DNA from: Saururus chinensis
Lineage: Eukaryota > Streptophyta > Magnoliopsida > Piperales > Saururaceae
Assembly: GCA_035235625.1 (NCBI GenBank)
Contig: CP141149.1
Span: 9,082,893 to 9,146,892, forward strand
Reading direction: 5' to 3'
DNA: 64,000 bases
In this document: piece after piece, positions 1 to 11,689 of the stretch
Layout: every line of letters starts with the position of its first letter
Numbering within the stretch: the stretch's first letter is position 1
The notes under the pieces: generated by a model
What the model was told of the DNA's origin: nothing
The model's input: only the letters and a program-made list of their open reading frames with translations
Database searches by the model: none
Position numbers and translations under genes: made by a program

Positions 1-470
1 CATATTGCTTACTTGCTTGCGATAGGAAGGCTATACTGAAACTTAGGTTAATACTTAACTTCTCCTACAGTCCTTTCCATAGTTGTGAATTAAATCAATT
101 GCCACTATCCGATAAAATCGACAATGGCACTCCATGTTGACTCACAGTTTCTTTTATGTATAACTTTGCCAAACAATTAATACTTGTGTCTTCCCAAGAG
201 GTAAGAATCGTATACTCTAGTAAGTCAATCCACTAGTATCCAAATAACTTCATTACCTTACAATATTCTGGACTGACCTGAAACGAAACCCGCAAAATGT
301 GATCCCATCTCCATTCAAAGATTTCAATTGACTGTAAGATACTAGAAGCTTTATCAATGTTCAGCTTTAACCTGCAATGACATAAACACTTCTAAGCATA
401 CTCTTCTTTTCCCCTTTTTTTCCCATTCCACTAAAAATTCCTTATCGAGTCTTGACATATCCTTAATCCT
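1..470 (-). pseudogene. Degenerate Ty3/gypsy integrase (family A chromovirus)
   Basis: Read on the minus strand, broken frames recall the zinc-binding end, the 'W-W-H' segment before the catalytic core, and the core itself with 'LYIKETVSQHGVPLSILSD', where the second catalytic Asp of DDE integrases sits. Stops and frame changes interrupt it, so no protein is expected. The order integrase, RT, gag with rising coordinates fits a single minus-strand element whose 5' LTR is at 3563-7722. The distal end runs off the window. Family-level resemblance is clear to me; the exact lineage (Tekay/Del) is inferred from the linked LTR. Confidence 0.7.
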
Positions 471-1479
471 TCTAGATGGATTGAAGACTAAAATCAATTG
501 GCCTCACACAACCGATCTTATTTTAACTAAAGTATTGCCTAAACCACCGATATTTTTTTTGAAATTTTACTCCTCTCCCCTCATAGTCTTTGTTGAGAAC
601 TGCCAGTTCTATCAACACATACTTGTGTCCATCTTATTTTCTAATCTCTAGAATGTACTCATTTGGGTCACATTTTACTCCTAACTTGGCCCTAAAGAAT
701 TTCTACTTTAGTATACCTCCCAATTTGACATTCTGTTACTTCTTCTCCTAGCATTTGAACAATGCTTCCTTGCGGCTCAATGTATCAGCCACCATCTTTT
801 CTTTTCCTACTAAATAGAAAATCATAGTCCTTATTAAATTCTATCTCCTGACTTTGTTTCTTGTTAAAAAGTACTGTCATTCTGTCATAGCACATGTCGG
901 AGAAGTGTTCTGGAAATATTACTATATGCAATGAATCCTTCACTGCTTAGAAGGTAAGGCTAAGACCTATACTATAGTTAGCTTCCCTTTTGACTTTTGA
1001 AATCCATTCTTACATTCCAAATAAACTTTACCTTTTTTTTATTATTAGCTTTGTCGAGAGTAATGCTATAGCAGAAATTTCTTGTATGAGCCTTTAGTAC
1101 CGGCAAGACAAAGAAAATTTTGTTTTCTATAACTGTCTTGGGTCTTTCTCAGCTTATTATAACCTCAATCTTGTTTGGCTCCCCTGACTCTCCCTCTGAA
1201 TAATATGTCTAAAAATAAACACAACTTCTTCTAGCCAGAATACACACTTAAATAGCATCGTGTGTACCCAATGATCTTTTACAATTTGTAGAACTATTGG
1301 TAAGTGTTTTTGGTATTCATTCTGGACTAGTAGAATATGCTAAAATAGCATCACCCAAAGTAAATTACAATTTCTTTTAATGAGCTTAGTTCAAAATCTA
1401 CAAAAGTCACCAGAGCAATTGTTAATCCAGCAATATAAAAATTCTTAGTGGCTCTATTGGGTATGAAAACCTATCGTTA

Positions 1480-1740
1480 AACCATCTTTGTCTTGCCTTT
1501 TCACTAGATGATATTCAAACCTTAAAACCTTTACATCTAATGTAGAGAATCCCTTGGCCTTTTCCAACCCATCTTTGATAAAGGAAAAAAAATATGTTTG
1601 TTCTCTATAGTAATAGAGTTATATATTGAATAATTCATACAAAACTTTAGTTATCTATTCTTCTTTCTTACCAACAAAACTTGAGCTCCTTTGAGAGAAA
1701 CTTTGAGTCAAATACTCCTGCAATTCACTTTTTACTTTCT
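1480..1740 (-). pseudogene. Degenerate Ty3/gypsy reverse transcriptase
   Basis: Minus-strand translation shows remnants of the RT N-terminal blocks: a segment like 'LQE.L.QGFI.RSSS', then 'KGFSTLDVKVLRFEYHLVKRQ', matching the usual '[15 protein letters not shown]' block, with at least two stops and one frame change. The YxDD catalytic block that should follow is not recognisable further along. It lies between the integrase remnant (1-470) and the gag zinc knuckle (2170-2360), the expected pol order for a minus-strand Ty3/gypsy element. Confidence 0.6.
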
Positions 1741-2169
1741 TTCATTTTACGGTGGTTGTTAAGTAGGGTGCCTTAGAATTAGGACATACTTTTGGTGGTA
1801 AGTCAATCTCTCTTTATAGTGATACCCCATGAAGATGATTAGAGAACCCCTCAAAAAACTCTTATCACACAATTTTTCCTCTCTTAAAAGTTGAAAAATC
1901 TTAAAATAACATACTAGAAAGATATACATGATATCTCTTTTGCTATCCATTTTTTAGACTTAACAACAAGTATGATACATGTCCGTGCATACTCTTTATT
2001 TTCACGAAAGGTAAAGTTACTCTTTTCTTCTGTCATTCTATTAAGACTAATCTATTCCGAATCTCACCTTAAGGTTTATTGTATATATGAGCATAAGATT
2101 AGTCTTCCATTCCTAGTTTTCTAACAACATAGATCCTCTCATAAGCCTTAGGTTTTTTATTTGTCTTGA

Positions 2170-2560
2170 TTTCTTCTTAGTTCTTTTTGTTGGGGCATTC
2201 CTTAATCTTATGTCCAATATCCCGTGCAAGAAATATCACCTTTTAGAGAGAGAACAACTTTTTGATGGATGAATTCGGTTGCATTTGGAACATTTCCTAA
2301 ATTTTTTCTCTCCTTGTGTTTGGGTGGATGGTCCAAAAATTTTCTAAATTTTTATATTGGTATTCTGATTAGGGAATGCCACTTTCTTCTTGTCTTCCAT
2401 AATAGAATTGCTACTTTGGACATGGTCTTTTCTCTCTATCATGAATTCTTGATATTCTTGCTCCAACAGAGAGACCAGTTTCACTATTTTGGCAAGAGTA
2501 GTGAGTTTCAGCTAGAATCCTTGCATTCTTAATTGCCAAGTCATTTCCTTCATCATATCA
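2170..2560 (-). pseudogene. Degenerate Ty3/gypsy gag C-terminus with zinc knuckle
   Basis: On the minus strand a Cys-rich block reads 'KCSKCNRIHPSKSC', followed after a stop by 'DIGHKIKECPNKK', the layout of the tandem gag zinc finger of Tekay/Del chromoviruses (a C-x2-C-x-H pre-finger followed by C-x2-C-x4-H-x4-C). The second knuckle keeps its GHKIKEC half only. The upstream part (2360-2560) is low-complexity polar sequence. It sits where gag should be relative to the RT remnant and the upstream LTR. Confidence 0.55.
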
Positions 2561-2931
2561 AAGAGGTTTTCCATTGGGTTTTTTTATGCTGCTAATTCCT
2601 GAATCAAAGCTTCATTGAGAGCTATGTCCTTAGACAGGTAAAAGTCTTTATCATTGGCCAAAGTCATTTGTAAGGTGCTAATAGATTATAACAATCCCAA
2701 GTTCATAAAAAATTTCAAACTTATAATTTTTATTTATAAACCTTCACATACACACATACACACCTGCTAGTAGAGGAGTATCTAAAACACCTAACTCACA
2801 AGAAGTGGTGTACTTTGAAACGCACACCAAACACATAGTCACAAAATAAGTTAACCCTATATTTTAACTTAGAAGTCAAAACAAAATTTTAAACTCAACA
2901 GTTCAAGCTAGAAAAGCTGCTTAAGGAAGTT
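2561..2931. other. No recognisable feature
   Basis: AT-rich sequence between two gag-like remnants. It has no long open frame and no repeat I can name; it is probably part of the decayed internal region of the minus-strand chromovirus. Confidence 0.4.
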
Positions 2932-3462
2932 CTATCTCTGTGAACCTTCAACAAAGTAGTGCTCCCTCTTTCCACATGACACACATTTCCCAGGCTTCGT
3001 GTACCACTCCGATCTTTTTCCTTTATCGCCTCTTTGCAACTTTTTCTCCCATTCCTCTTTCTTAGAATTTGATTTCCTCAGGTTAGTATTCCTCATATTA
3101 TTTTCTTCCTCACTGCTCTCTGACTCTTCCTTCCCACTCAGATCCTCCTCAAGCAGTTCCTTGTCAGACAGGTCCTTGTTAGAAGGTCCCTCCTTTGTCT
3201 CCTCGATCGTAATCGGGGAATTGAGAATGGTTATTACCTCATAGACATTACTACTTGCAGACGAGAAGGTTGAAATATTAGTTTCAAAGTCGCTTGAGGA
3301 GTTTGAACTTTGAAACTCCACAATAATGGTTTTCTTTGAAATCTCTCCTTTATTTTTCTTAGCTCGCAATGACCTAACCAATTTTATAGTCATCGAGTGG
3401 TGCATTGAGCAAGGGATATATGTCCTTTTCGAATTGCCAGCCATCTTTCTTATATTATTCAA
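2932..3462 (-). CDS. Gag-like ORF near the 5' end of the family-A element, broken zinc knuckle
   Basis: A 176-codon open frame that starts about 85 bases downstream (minus sense) of the primer-binding site at 3548-3560. The middle is a long acidic, Ser/Glu-rich stretch (about residues 55-125), then a basic Lys-rich segment, and the protein ends in 'CVSCGKREHYFVEG'. That is a C-x2-C-x4-H-x4-C knuckle in which the last Cys has become Gly. Position, basic tail and knuckle suggest a retroelement gag remnant or a spliced-in nucleocapsid segment. I do not recognise the N-terminus. A second knuckle remnant lies at 2170-2360, so this may be an extra or rearranged gag copy. Not expected to be functional. 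Confidence 0.45.
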   Translation of the reverse strand: MNNIRKMAGNSKRTYIPCSMHHSMTIKLVRSLRAKKNKGEISKKTIIVEFQSSNSSSDFETNISTFSSASSNVYEVITILNSPITIEETKEGPSNKDLSDKELLEEDLSGKEESESSEEENNMRNTNLRKSNSKKEEWEKKLQRGDKGKRSEWYTKPGKCVSCGKREHYFVEGSQR

Positions 3463-3547
3463 GAAAGCATTGGTTAAATCATAGAAAACAAACTAGTAAT
3501 TATTTATATGACTGATTAAAAATATTGCTCTACTAACAGTGATCTTA

Positions 3548-3560
3548 GGCTCCGATATCA
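3548..3560 (-). other. Primer-binding site, initiator tRNA-Met type
   Basis: Minus-strand TGATATCGGAGCC starts two bases inside the LTR end at 3563. It resembles the common plant PBS TGGTATCAGAGCC, complementary to the 3' end of initiator tRNA-Met, with two differences. It fixes the neighbouring LTR as the 5' LTR of a minus-strand element. Confidence 0.65.
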
Positions 3561-5037
3561 AATGTGACAACTGCCATTTTATAATGATATAATATAGAAC
3601 ATAACTTCATCTGACATGTGTAAATTATACCCACATGACCGAACAGGACGGCTGTCAATGCATATAACACATAAAATAGGATATATTATGTAATGAAAGT
3701 AAACAGAGGAGTAACTGTAGAGAAAAAATATTATACATATCAAGTTTATGGAAGAGTAAAATATAATTACATGCCTATCATCATTGTACGTAGAGAAGAT
3801 AGTTATACAAAATTGAGGCATATCATGCCTTTACATACTGGTAACAAAATAATTACAAAGATAATAACTAAAGCAGCAACCACATAAATTGTTTGGATAA
3901 CTTTTCTTCTCCTAACTTTGTTCTAGTTATAATTCCTACACAATCAGGGGGTGGGTGAGTATGTTTATACTCAGAAGGTGGAATTAAAATCTAATTAAAT
4001 GCTAAGTAGAAAACTCATGAAAGTAATAATTTTTGCAAGAATAGAGTTTATTTCAGAAATGAATTCAGAAACAAATTCAAAAAACATCGATTTGTCCGAT
4101 GATGATAAATCCAATGGCTGTGATACCGAATGTCATTCCCTTAGTACTCATGGGGCATCGAGAGGCTCAGTAAGTGAGGAGCTTTCCCATGATGTTCCAC
4201 ACCCATGCGTGCACCATACTGATTATTTCTTTCGGTAGGTTTCTTGATAAAATATGATAAATTCTAGGTTTAACCCCAGAACCAGAAATGCACGTACCAT
4301 AACACAATTTAGGGTATGTAAAACATAACACACATATGGCATTTTTAAGAAAAAGTCAAGAGAATAAGCATAATGGAGTAAAAATAGTGCATAAAATTTC
4401 AACGATAAGAGCATAGCATAAGCTAGGTTTAAGACTTCTAACTTTTGGTTTTGGTAGAAAATTCGTAGTTGTAGAGATCTCAAACTAAAAAGCTAACCCC
4501 ACCATAGTGTCCAGCACAATCAATTTAGTTGAAAACGCCTTTTGAAGGGCTTGATTTGGAGTCATAATGACTTAGAACGGAAAAAACAGAAATTTGACAC
4601 GTGGTAGAATGGAAATGAATGGAAGTTAAAAACATGGAGGAGAATTTATAGGGGAGAAATGCCGCATGTGGAGCACTATGTCGCGCAACGTGGTGGCACA
4701 CACCAAGCGGGTCATGTGTGCGGACTGTCACAAGGTAGCGAAGTAGACTATCTGTGACATGTGCTGGGGCGCACACATGTGTGGAAGTGTTGTATACTAG
4801 GTGTGTATGCATTGCGGGAACTGCCCATAGTGTTGCACATCATGTATGCAGACGTTGCGAGGAAGGCCCGCAATGTTGAGCAACATGTGTACCCAACGTT
4901 GGGCAGAAAACATGCAACGATGCACACACATATTTGGCTATGTTGGGACACATGGCCGACTAGCACATATTTGGATACTTAAGAAGTCCCTTCCCCCCTA
5001 GATAGTGTTGAAGAGTCCTTAGGAGTGATCTAAGTTG

Positions 5038-6925
5038 CTGCTCCTAGGCTGGGGTAGAGACCTTTGGAGGGGATCATAAGAGGAAGCCTTAGGGCATTTG
5101 TTGTTACATCCAAACCAAGACTATGAAGTAGTTTAATTTGGATTTATTTATTTTACTTGTCAACTATTATAAAAAAGTTCGATCCATAGGGAAAGCCTTG
5201 TGTGACAAAGAAAACTAGTACGAAGAGAATAGAATAAAGAAGGATGGTAAAATAGAGAATAAGAGACAATCAAAGAGAAAGTGCTAAGGCATCGGAAATC
5301 CACTTGTAATAAATATCTAATGTGTATTTGATTCAAATGATAACTCAATTAAGGTCAAATAAAAATTCATCTCAATCGGAAAATTTATTTCTTAAAGAAC
5401 TTTGAAATAGAACAATAGTAATTGATTATTTACTATGTGAAAGCATTAAATATATAATCACAGGGAATTATAAGCATTTAACGTGCCTTTCTTCAACGCT
5501 GAACCAAATAATTATATAGATTATAAACTCCTTAAATATGAAACATCAATTTAAAATGATAAAGAACTTACTTGAATCAAAATAACTATTAAACATCAAG
5601 TACAAGCTTCATCCCTAGCCTTAACCAAGAGCTTGGAAAACCATTACACAAAACTAAAACAAAAACTATAAAATGAGAGAAGAAAATAGGGGAAGAGAGC
5701 TCCAAAGAGGAGGGAATAATGCCTCTATCATGTCCACCCCTCTATTTATAGGAGGAGAAGGGGTTCCTTCGAAGGGAAAAGTTCAATCATATCTCTAGAT
5801 TGCATCCTGATTGATTACTTGATTGGTTGTTTCTTTATCAATGATTAGATTCTAAATCAATTAAATAAATCAATGATTTATTTAGAAAATAAGTATCTTT
5901 AAGTCTTCCTTTAGTTATCCAATCAGCCTCATTGTCTTTCCTTATGTATATCAATCACAACCAATGAAAAGATTCTCCATGTGATGGCCTTGGGTTAGTT
6001 AACTAGCTGTCCTTTGAATGCATTTGACCCATATAGCTTCAGAATTATGAATTTCTTTCTGAAATAACGATTATAGCCACGAACGTCTTCTTTCCAATGC
6101 CACCCGAATCGTAGCAATCTAAATTATACATGGAAAGATATGGTCGAAATACTAAGGTTGTGTCAATTTGTCCAAATCAACTTCTTCCAAAATTTATTTC
6201 TCTTGATGCAAATCTCATTTCCAACGGGTCCAAAAAGTTGTCTTCGACCATTCTATGCATTTTTAGAGCATTATGAGCCCATTATTGACTTTTAAATAGC
6301 TTTAGGTAGTTGGTCTTCACTTTTTCTTCTACTTGGATCCTCCCATTTAAATATGTAAACACAACTAAGGTCCAACTAACCTATTTAAAACATAAATAAC
6401 CCAAATACGCAATGAATTAACACAAAATAGGATTGCAATTAGAAATTTGAAAACATTTGATTGAACATTATTTCAGTGCATCAGCATTGCTACATCTTGA
6501 GCGGTGTAGGAATTTGGTGACCAAGTCGGTTACACGAAGCTTGTGTATAGTTGCTGGTCCTAGGCTGGGGTAGAGACCTCTGGAGGGGATCATGAGAGGA
6601 AGCCTTAGGGCATCGTTGCATCCTGAGCGGTGTAGAAATTTGGTAACCAAGTTGTTACGCGAAGCTTGAGCAACGTCGCTGCTCCTAGGGTGGAGTAGAC
6701 CGCTGGAGGGGATTTCGAGCGGAAACCTGATGGTATGCTGCATTAAGCATGGTGTAGTAGCTTGGTGTTCACACAGGTCACACAAAGCTTAAGCAAAGCT
6801 GCTACTCCTAGGGTGGAGTAGGCCTTTGGAACATATCGCGAGAGGAAACTTGACTGAATCAGGTGGCTAGGAACTTTGAGCAGTGAAGACCCAAAAGTTA
6901 CAGGACATGTCGAGGAGGTCTCTGC
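5038..6925. repeat. ~125-bp minisatellite inside the family-A LTR, interrupted by a solo LTR
   Basis: About four head-to-tail units, each opening with a form of CTGCTCCTAGGSTGGRGTAG and continuing through 'GGAGGGGAT..GAGAGGAA.CCTTAGGGCAT' and 'GAGCGGTGTAGAAATTTGGT'. Starts are at 5038, 6554, 6679 and 6801, giving spacings of 125 and 122 bases. The first unit is split by the insertion at 5099-6483; removing it restores a 126-base unit. Sister LTRs in this window lack the array, so it is a private expansion of this copy. Confidence 0.8.
5099..6483 (+). mobile_element. Solo LTR, 1385 bp, TSD gcatt
   Basis: Begins TGTTGTTACATCC, ends CAGTGCATCA, and is flanked by the identical 5-bp direct repeat gcatt (5094-5098 and 6484-6488). 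The flanks rejoin to a normal minisatellite unit when it is removed, which confirms both boundaries. It contains no coding sequence, so it is a solo LTR left by recombination between two LTRs. The family is not identified; strand is arbitrary because no PBS or TATA was assigned. Confidence 0.85.
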
Positions 6926-7990
6926 ATTGCTATAACAAGCTTTGTTATAAGTGGGGGCGGCATTCGATTCTTGGGAGATGTCAAGGGGATAGACAAGAGT
7001 GTTGAGGCCCGACATCATGGTGTAAGCTTGTGAGTGGGACTTGCAAGGTGTGGCCGAATTGTAGGTAGAAATCGTCTGAAGTGTAGGCAACTTGCTAGTG
7101 TCTTGAGCGTAGGGCCGGCTTCAAGAGAGGAAGCTGGGCATCATTTGGTGTATTATTTCCCAGTCGAGGTGCAACACCAACTCAAGTAGAGCAGTTGGGC
7201 AAGGCGCATTGAGCAGAAAGTTTGTCATGCAATGGTTTAATCGAGTTGAGGGCCTCGTCGATTAAACCATTGTATTGTCGATTAAACCATCATATGGTGC
7301 CACATCGCCTCATCGGCTGATGCAAAACATGTGTCAGCTTGCATTGGCCTTAATAAAATATTATTTACTCAATTTTATTTTCTCTCCAAAACTTCAAAAC
7401 AACATAACTTTTTAACCCTAAATTGGAATCAGGCGTTCTTGGTACTGATGGACTCGTATCGACGAGCCCTTCGAAACAAGACCAATTATGGATAGGTTTT
7501 ATTGTAGTTTTATTGTAGGTCCAGCCCATGAGGCACACTTCCCGCGGTCTTTACTTACGGCTTCAACATCCTATTTAAATGATTCAAAAGCCTTATGTTC
7601 ATCTTTTTGAGTTCTACCACAACCCTTTAGATGCCAAACCCCAAATAATACTCTATTACTAAAATATATCAAAAATTCTATTATTGGTTTAAAAAGAACG
7701 TACCAAAATTGGGGTTGTCACATTAATACAGGAGACAATAATCTTAATAAAAATATTATTAATCAACTACATGTTATAAATAATTTTACACATCATAAGG
7801 GGGTTATAAAATTAATTATAAAAAAAGAATTAAATGGTAATGTGATAAACTTAGAAATAGACATGAATTATGTCAAAAAAGTGTTAATTACAACTCAAAA
7901 TCCAAGTACTACAAATGATAGTAAAATGGATATAAAATATGAATTATCCAATGCCTATATTAACAACAGGGTGTATGTATTCATACAATC

Positions 7991-8245
7991 TTGGTTAAAG
8001 ATTTGACTCAATATATGATTTCAGGGACATGTTTTCTAAATATGATCCAATCAATTGATAAAATCAATCAGAGAGGAATAAAAACTACTATAAATGGTAA
8101 GGATATATTGTTCCAATTCATAAAACAATCCCAAACCAAATTAATCAATAAGATTAAAGAAACTTTGATATTCAAAGAAAAACGAGTAAATTCTTTAAAA
8201 GAAGAATTAAAACAAGGAAAGATTTGTGAACTAAATACTTTATGA
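7991..8245 (+). pseudogene. Pararetroviral polyprotein fragment, protease-RT linker
   Basis: An 84-codon open piece of the viral polyprotein between protease and RT. It is Lys/Ile-rich with 'TTINGKDILFQFIKQ', matching the minus-strand segment near 15740-15790 ('..LNGKEIIFQFI'). It ends at a TGA just upstream of the RT domain. It has no catalytic motif and is a fragment, not a gene in its own right. Confidence 0.6.
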
Positions 8246-8269
8246 ATTAAAAATATAATTAAAAATTTT

Positions 8270-9030
8270 GAAGAAACTATGAAGAAAGAAATTCATTGTG
8301 ATTTACCTATTACCTTTTGGAATAGAAAGAAACACATAGTTACTTTACCATATATTGACAGTTATGATGAAGAGTCTATCCCAACCATGGCTAGACCAAT
8401 ACAAATGAATAAAGAATATCCAGATCTTTACGAATTGGAAATTTAGTCCTTAATAGATAAAAATTTAATCAGAAAATCTTATTCTCCTTGGAGTTGTGCT
8501 ACATTTTATGTAAATAAATATTTTAAAAAGAAAGAGGAGTCCTAGACTAGTTATAAACTATAAACCTTTAAATAAGGCATTAAAATGGATAAGATATTCA
8601 ATTCCTAATAAAAAAAGATTTATTGTCTAGATTAAGTGAAGCAAAACTATTTTCAAAGCTTGACTTAAAGCGGAGATATTGACAAATACAAATTCCAGAA
8701 TTTGATAGTTATAAGACGACTTTTACTATTCCTTTTGGCCATTATGAATAGAATGTTATGCCTTTTAGATTAAAAAATGCTTCTTCAGAATTTTAAAATA
8801 TTATGAATGAGATTTTTGTCTCTTATAGTGGCTTTTCTATTGTCTATATTGATAATATTTTAATTTTTTCAAAGTCAATTGATAAGCATATGAATATTTT
8901 CATAAAAACCATTAAAAACAATGGAATGGTAGTTTTTTCTACAAAACTAAAAATATTTCAAAAAAAATTTAAATTTCTTGGCCATAATATTTGCATGGGA
9001 ATGGAAAATCTTTTATCTATTGTATTTTAA
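8270..9030 (+). pseudogene. Pararetroviral reverse transcriptase, inactivated (YIDN)
   Basis: RT domain of an endogenous caulimovirid. Successive blocks are visible in changing frames: the entry block 'RPIQMNKEYPDL' (about 8394-8430), 'IRKSYSPWSCATFYVN' (8470-8515), a 'FSKLDLK' block (about 8655), 'FTIPFGHYE' (about 8728), and the active-site box at 8845-8856. That box reads Y-I-D-N instead of Y-I-D-D, so the second catalytic Asp is lost. The last 75 codons (8803-9030) are open. Premature stops, frame changes and the active-site change make it a pseudogene. RNase H should follow but is missing. Confidence 0.8.
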
Positions 9031-9035
9031 CCTAT

Positions 9036-10446
9036 TTTCATGAAACTACAAGCTCCTAACTTGAGGGGAGTTAGGGCACAAGAGGATGGATCTTTTTTGT
9101 GTTATAATTGAGTTTGAACCTTGGTATTATGATTTATGACTAGCTTAAGATTAATGAAATATTAATTAATGGGGTTAGATAGCTTTTGATTGGGTGAGAA
9201 CACTTAATTTAGAAAAAGACTAAAATACCCTCAGAGGGGTGTGGGATTAGTTCATAGAGTGAACAAGGTTTTTGACCTTATGATTTACATTGGTTAATGA
9301 ATCAATGAGAGTATTGAGCTTCAACCCTAGTCTAGATGGAACTAATAGGGTTTGAGATAGTCATTCTAAATCCCTACTTGTTGACGAGAAAGATAGGGTA
9401 TAGGATGGTTTTTCTGAATCTTAGCTCTATTGAGGAGTTGTTGATTTGGCAGTGAAGTTGAACCTCCCTGTTGGAGGGAACTCTGCATGAGCTGGGCTCA
9501 CCAAAGATTGATTCAGAATCATCTAGTGTACACGCATTTGCATAAGCTAACATCCTGCTTGGTTGGCCTTTCCCGCCACTTATGTTTTGGTGCAGTTGTG
9601 GGCCATGCCCTTCTACTCCTGTCAGGTCCTTATGGGCTAGGTTGGGTGATGACACTTCCTGGTAGATTCCAGGGCCACACGATGGATAATTCCCTTTACA
9701 ATGGTTGTATCATTTGTCACTTAGGTTGATATTTGATAAGTCTGTCTATCTTTGGGATTAGACGGGTATATTAATTATCAAATAATGGTTCGAGAGATAA
9801 TTAATAGAATTGTTTGATATTGTTGTTTGATTAGAACAAGTGGAACAATTAAAGGACTTGCATAAAATGTAGGTTGGTTAAAAATACTTAGCACTACATA
9901 TGTGATGATATTCTTTTTGAAGATAATGTAGTTTCTAGGTAAAACTATGTCTGGATCCAATCTTGTTGGAAACATTGGAGATGTTATCTGATGAGTACGT
10001 AGACAAATAAGATTGGTTGATGTTGGCCCAATCCAAAAAATAATAAATATTACTTTTGTTCTTTTATAACATTCCTCCAAGGCAAGGAGATGTTTTGTTG
10101 TTGTTTGGTCTTGTTTGGTTGCATGTTCTTTAGATGATAACGTAGCAAGATCAAGACGTCGGTGGGCGACTAAAGATGACATTATACTAGTGGGATCTAG
10201 TTTCTTACTTCTGAAATTTTTTAAGTAATTGTAATTACTAGCGTGAAAGCCATCTTTACTTGGTTATTTATCTTTAGACAGTTGACAAACTTGTACTTAG
10301 AGGGCTAACATGCTATTTATCAAATTTTGACACGTGTAATCATATCATATGTTTTGATATTTGTATTTGTGAACCCTAGTTATCATGACCTGGATATTCA
10401 ATTGGATGATTTATTTTGCATTTAAGAAAAAAATATCGTGATTTAT
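9036..10446 (+). mobile_element. Family-B LTR copy, plus orientation
   Basis: The block 9730-10440 matches, on the opposite strand, the sequences at 34950-35650 and 62940-63600: for example 'GAACAAGTGGAACAATTAAAGGACTTG' (9834-9860) and 'CATGACCTGGATATTCAATTGGATGA' (10385-10410). The 5' half (9036-9730) is more diverged and assigned by position. It splits pararetroviral DNA: RT sequence ends at about 9035 and viral ORF sequence resumes at 10447. I could not find a clean target-site duplication, so exact ends are uncertain. No coding sequence; probably a solo LTR. Confidence 0.6.
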
Positions 10447-10447
10447 C

Positions 10448-10867
10448 ATGTCCAAGGAAGGGGTAGAGGTAGATGGAGAGGCAAATCTATGTCTCCAATG
10501 CCCAATTCTAAAATTTTTTTTGAACAATAATGAAGCTAAAAGCTCTACTTCAGTCAATGAGGTTCTTATGTTAGAACCCATGAATCCCTTCTTAAAGAAG
10601 TCAAATTTTATTAAAATTATGACTCTTAATACAGAGATTATCACATGGATCAATTATCTCCAATATATAGCACAAAAATATGTTGATAGTGCTCATTATC
10701 TCCCAATTAGAGGGGGAAAAGCTAGATGGATTTATGATTCCATACTCATGCAGACTTATTTTGTTACAATTACTCATACAAGGAGAATAAAGGATAATCC
10801 TAAATCTCCAATTGCTTATAGCAAATCTTATATCCAAAATATTTTGAAAATTTTAGATTGGGAATAA
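10448..10867 (+). pseudogene. Pararetroviral distal ORF X, N-terminal part (segment E2)
   Basis: A 139-codon open frame whose paralogue lies on the minus strand at 20401-20849. Shared stretches include 'LNNNEA.SS', 'EVLMLEPMN' and 'KSPI.YSK.YIQNILKI'. In the minus-strand copy this protein follows directly after sequence encoding the start of the viral capsid region, so the ORF is part of a viral polyprotein. No zinc finger, protease or polymerase motif is present, and I cannot assign a function. A stop follows 'ILDWE'; the continuing homology (10868-11130) has frame changes. Confidence 0.55.
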
Positions 10868-11133
10868 ACGCTAATAAATGCAGAAGCCTCTAATATGTAG
10901 GGCATATTGAATATAATTACTAGGACTATCTTTATGCATAGAAAAATTAGTTTTTCTACCAAGACCCGGTCATAAAACATACTTGGTTTATCTAGTCTTA
11001 TGAGACTTACCAAAATGGTTTCATCATTAGTAGGCAAATTTTGGCCAAATGAATATTATTTTTTTGAATTATATAGAACTCAATATTCTCTTATCAACAA
11101 ATTTATAAAAGTTTAGAGAATATTCCTGGACAA

Positions 11134-11604
11134 ATGATGTTATCTAAAAATCATAACTTTCAATCTCCTATGGATTTGGGCATGGCATATGAATGTGACA
11201 GAGATAACTTGAATCTACCATGTCTAGCGAGAAGATCTTATTACAGATGGTGGCATAATATGCCAGAACAAGAACAAAAATTGGAAAAAATTAAGTCTTT
11301 AATTGAAAAATCAAAAGGTGAAATAAAGTCCCAAGATGAAAGTACTTCTTATTAGAAGTTAAACCCTATGGATATTTTAAAGAAAAAATTGCAGACCAGA
11401 TATCCCAATCTATCCTCCAAAGAATTAAGGAAGAAAGCAAGGGATATTATGCAACAACAATTATTGGCTACATTCTTAGATGAAGAAGAAAATATTGCCC
11501 AAATATATGATAGAAAAATAGAAGATTTTGCTCAAAGCAACAAAGATATCGATGAATATATTGGGAAATTGATGCATCTTTATGAAGATGACATAAATAA
11601 ATAA
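11134..11604 (+). pseudogene. Pararetroviral distal ORF X, C-terminal part (segment E2)
   Basis: 157 codons in one frame, interrupted by a single TAG at 11353-11355. At the same place the minus-strand paralogue (19851-20201) has a Trp codon (TGG), so the stop is a point mutation. Features: 'LPCLARRSYYRWWHN', then a Lys/Glu-rich probable coiled coil ('EQEQKLEKIKSLIEKSKGEIKS'), then a second helical segment and an acidic tail ending 'HLYEDDINK'. About 90 bases further on the repeated 'CATAAAGT' boxes of the viral promoter begin. Function unknown; the paired copies show it belongs to the integrated virus and not to the host. Confidence 0.55.
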
Positions 11605-11689
11605 AATATTGACCATAATGGACAAAAAGAATGATAGAGACATTTAATACAAGCATAAAAGAATGGACAAAAGCAAAAGAAGATTCTCG

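Larger units (their letters stand above)
3563..7722 (-). mobile_element. Family-A chromovirus 5' LTR, expanded by a minisatellite and an inserted solo LTR
   Basis: The ends read TGTGACAA... at 3563 and ...TTGTCACA at 7722, the inverted termini shared with the solo LTR at 12050-13694. The blocks 3563-4980 and 7255-7722 align with that LTR in reverse orientation, including the 'GGGTGGGTGAGTA' box (near 3950) and the segment around 'CGTATCGACGAGCCCTTCGAAA' (7457-7478). Between them lie a ~125-bp minisatellite and a solo LTR of another family. A TATA-like AATTTATAG (minus-sense CTATAAATT, about 4643-4651) aligns with TATA boxes of the sister LTRs. The PBS at 3548 makes this the 5' LTR. Flanks do not show a matching TSD because the 3' end of the element is outside the window. 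Confidence 0.75.
7723..9035 (+). mobile_element. Endogenous pararetrovirus segment E1 (protease-RT linker and RT)
   Basis: Plus-strand remnant of a Caulimoviridae polyprotein gene. It begins directly after the family-A 5' LTR and ends where family-B LTR sequence begins. It covers the linker downstream of the aspartic protease (about 7723-8270) and most of the reverse transcriptase. The linker has a counterpart on the minus strand at 15690-15860, in segment E3. At least one stop and several frame changes break it. RNase H is absent. Wording such as 'PITFW' and 'RPIQMNKEYPDL' is characteristic of caulimovirid RT rather than of Ty3/gypsy RT. Confidence 0.8.

Noticed and set aside
7240..7300. Short repeated 'TCGATTAAACCAT' words that could suggest a CRISPR-like or operator array
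   Set aside because: Only two or three imperfect copies with an inverted partner, in an LTR of a plant genome; no array structure.
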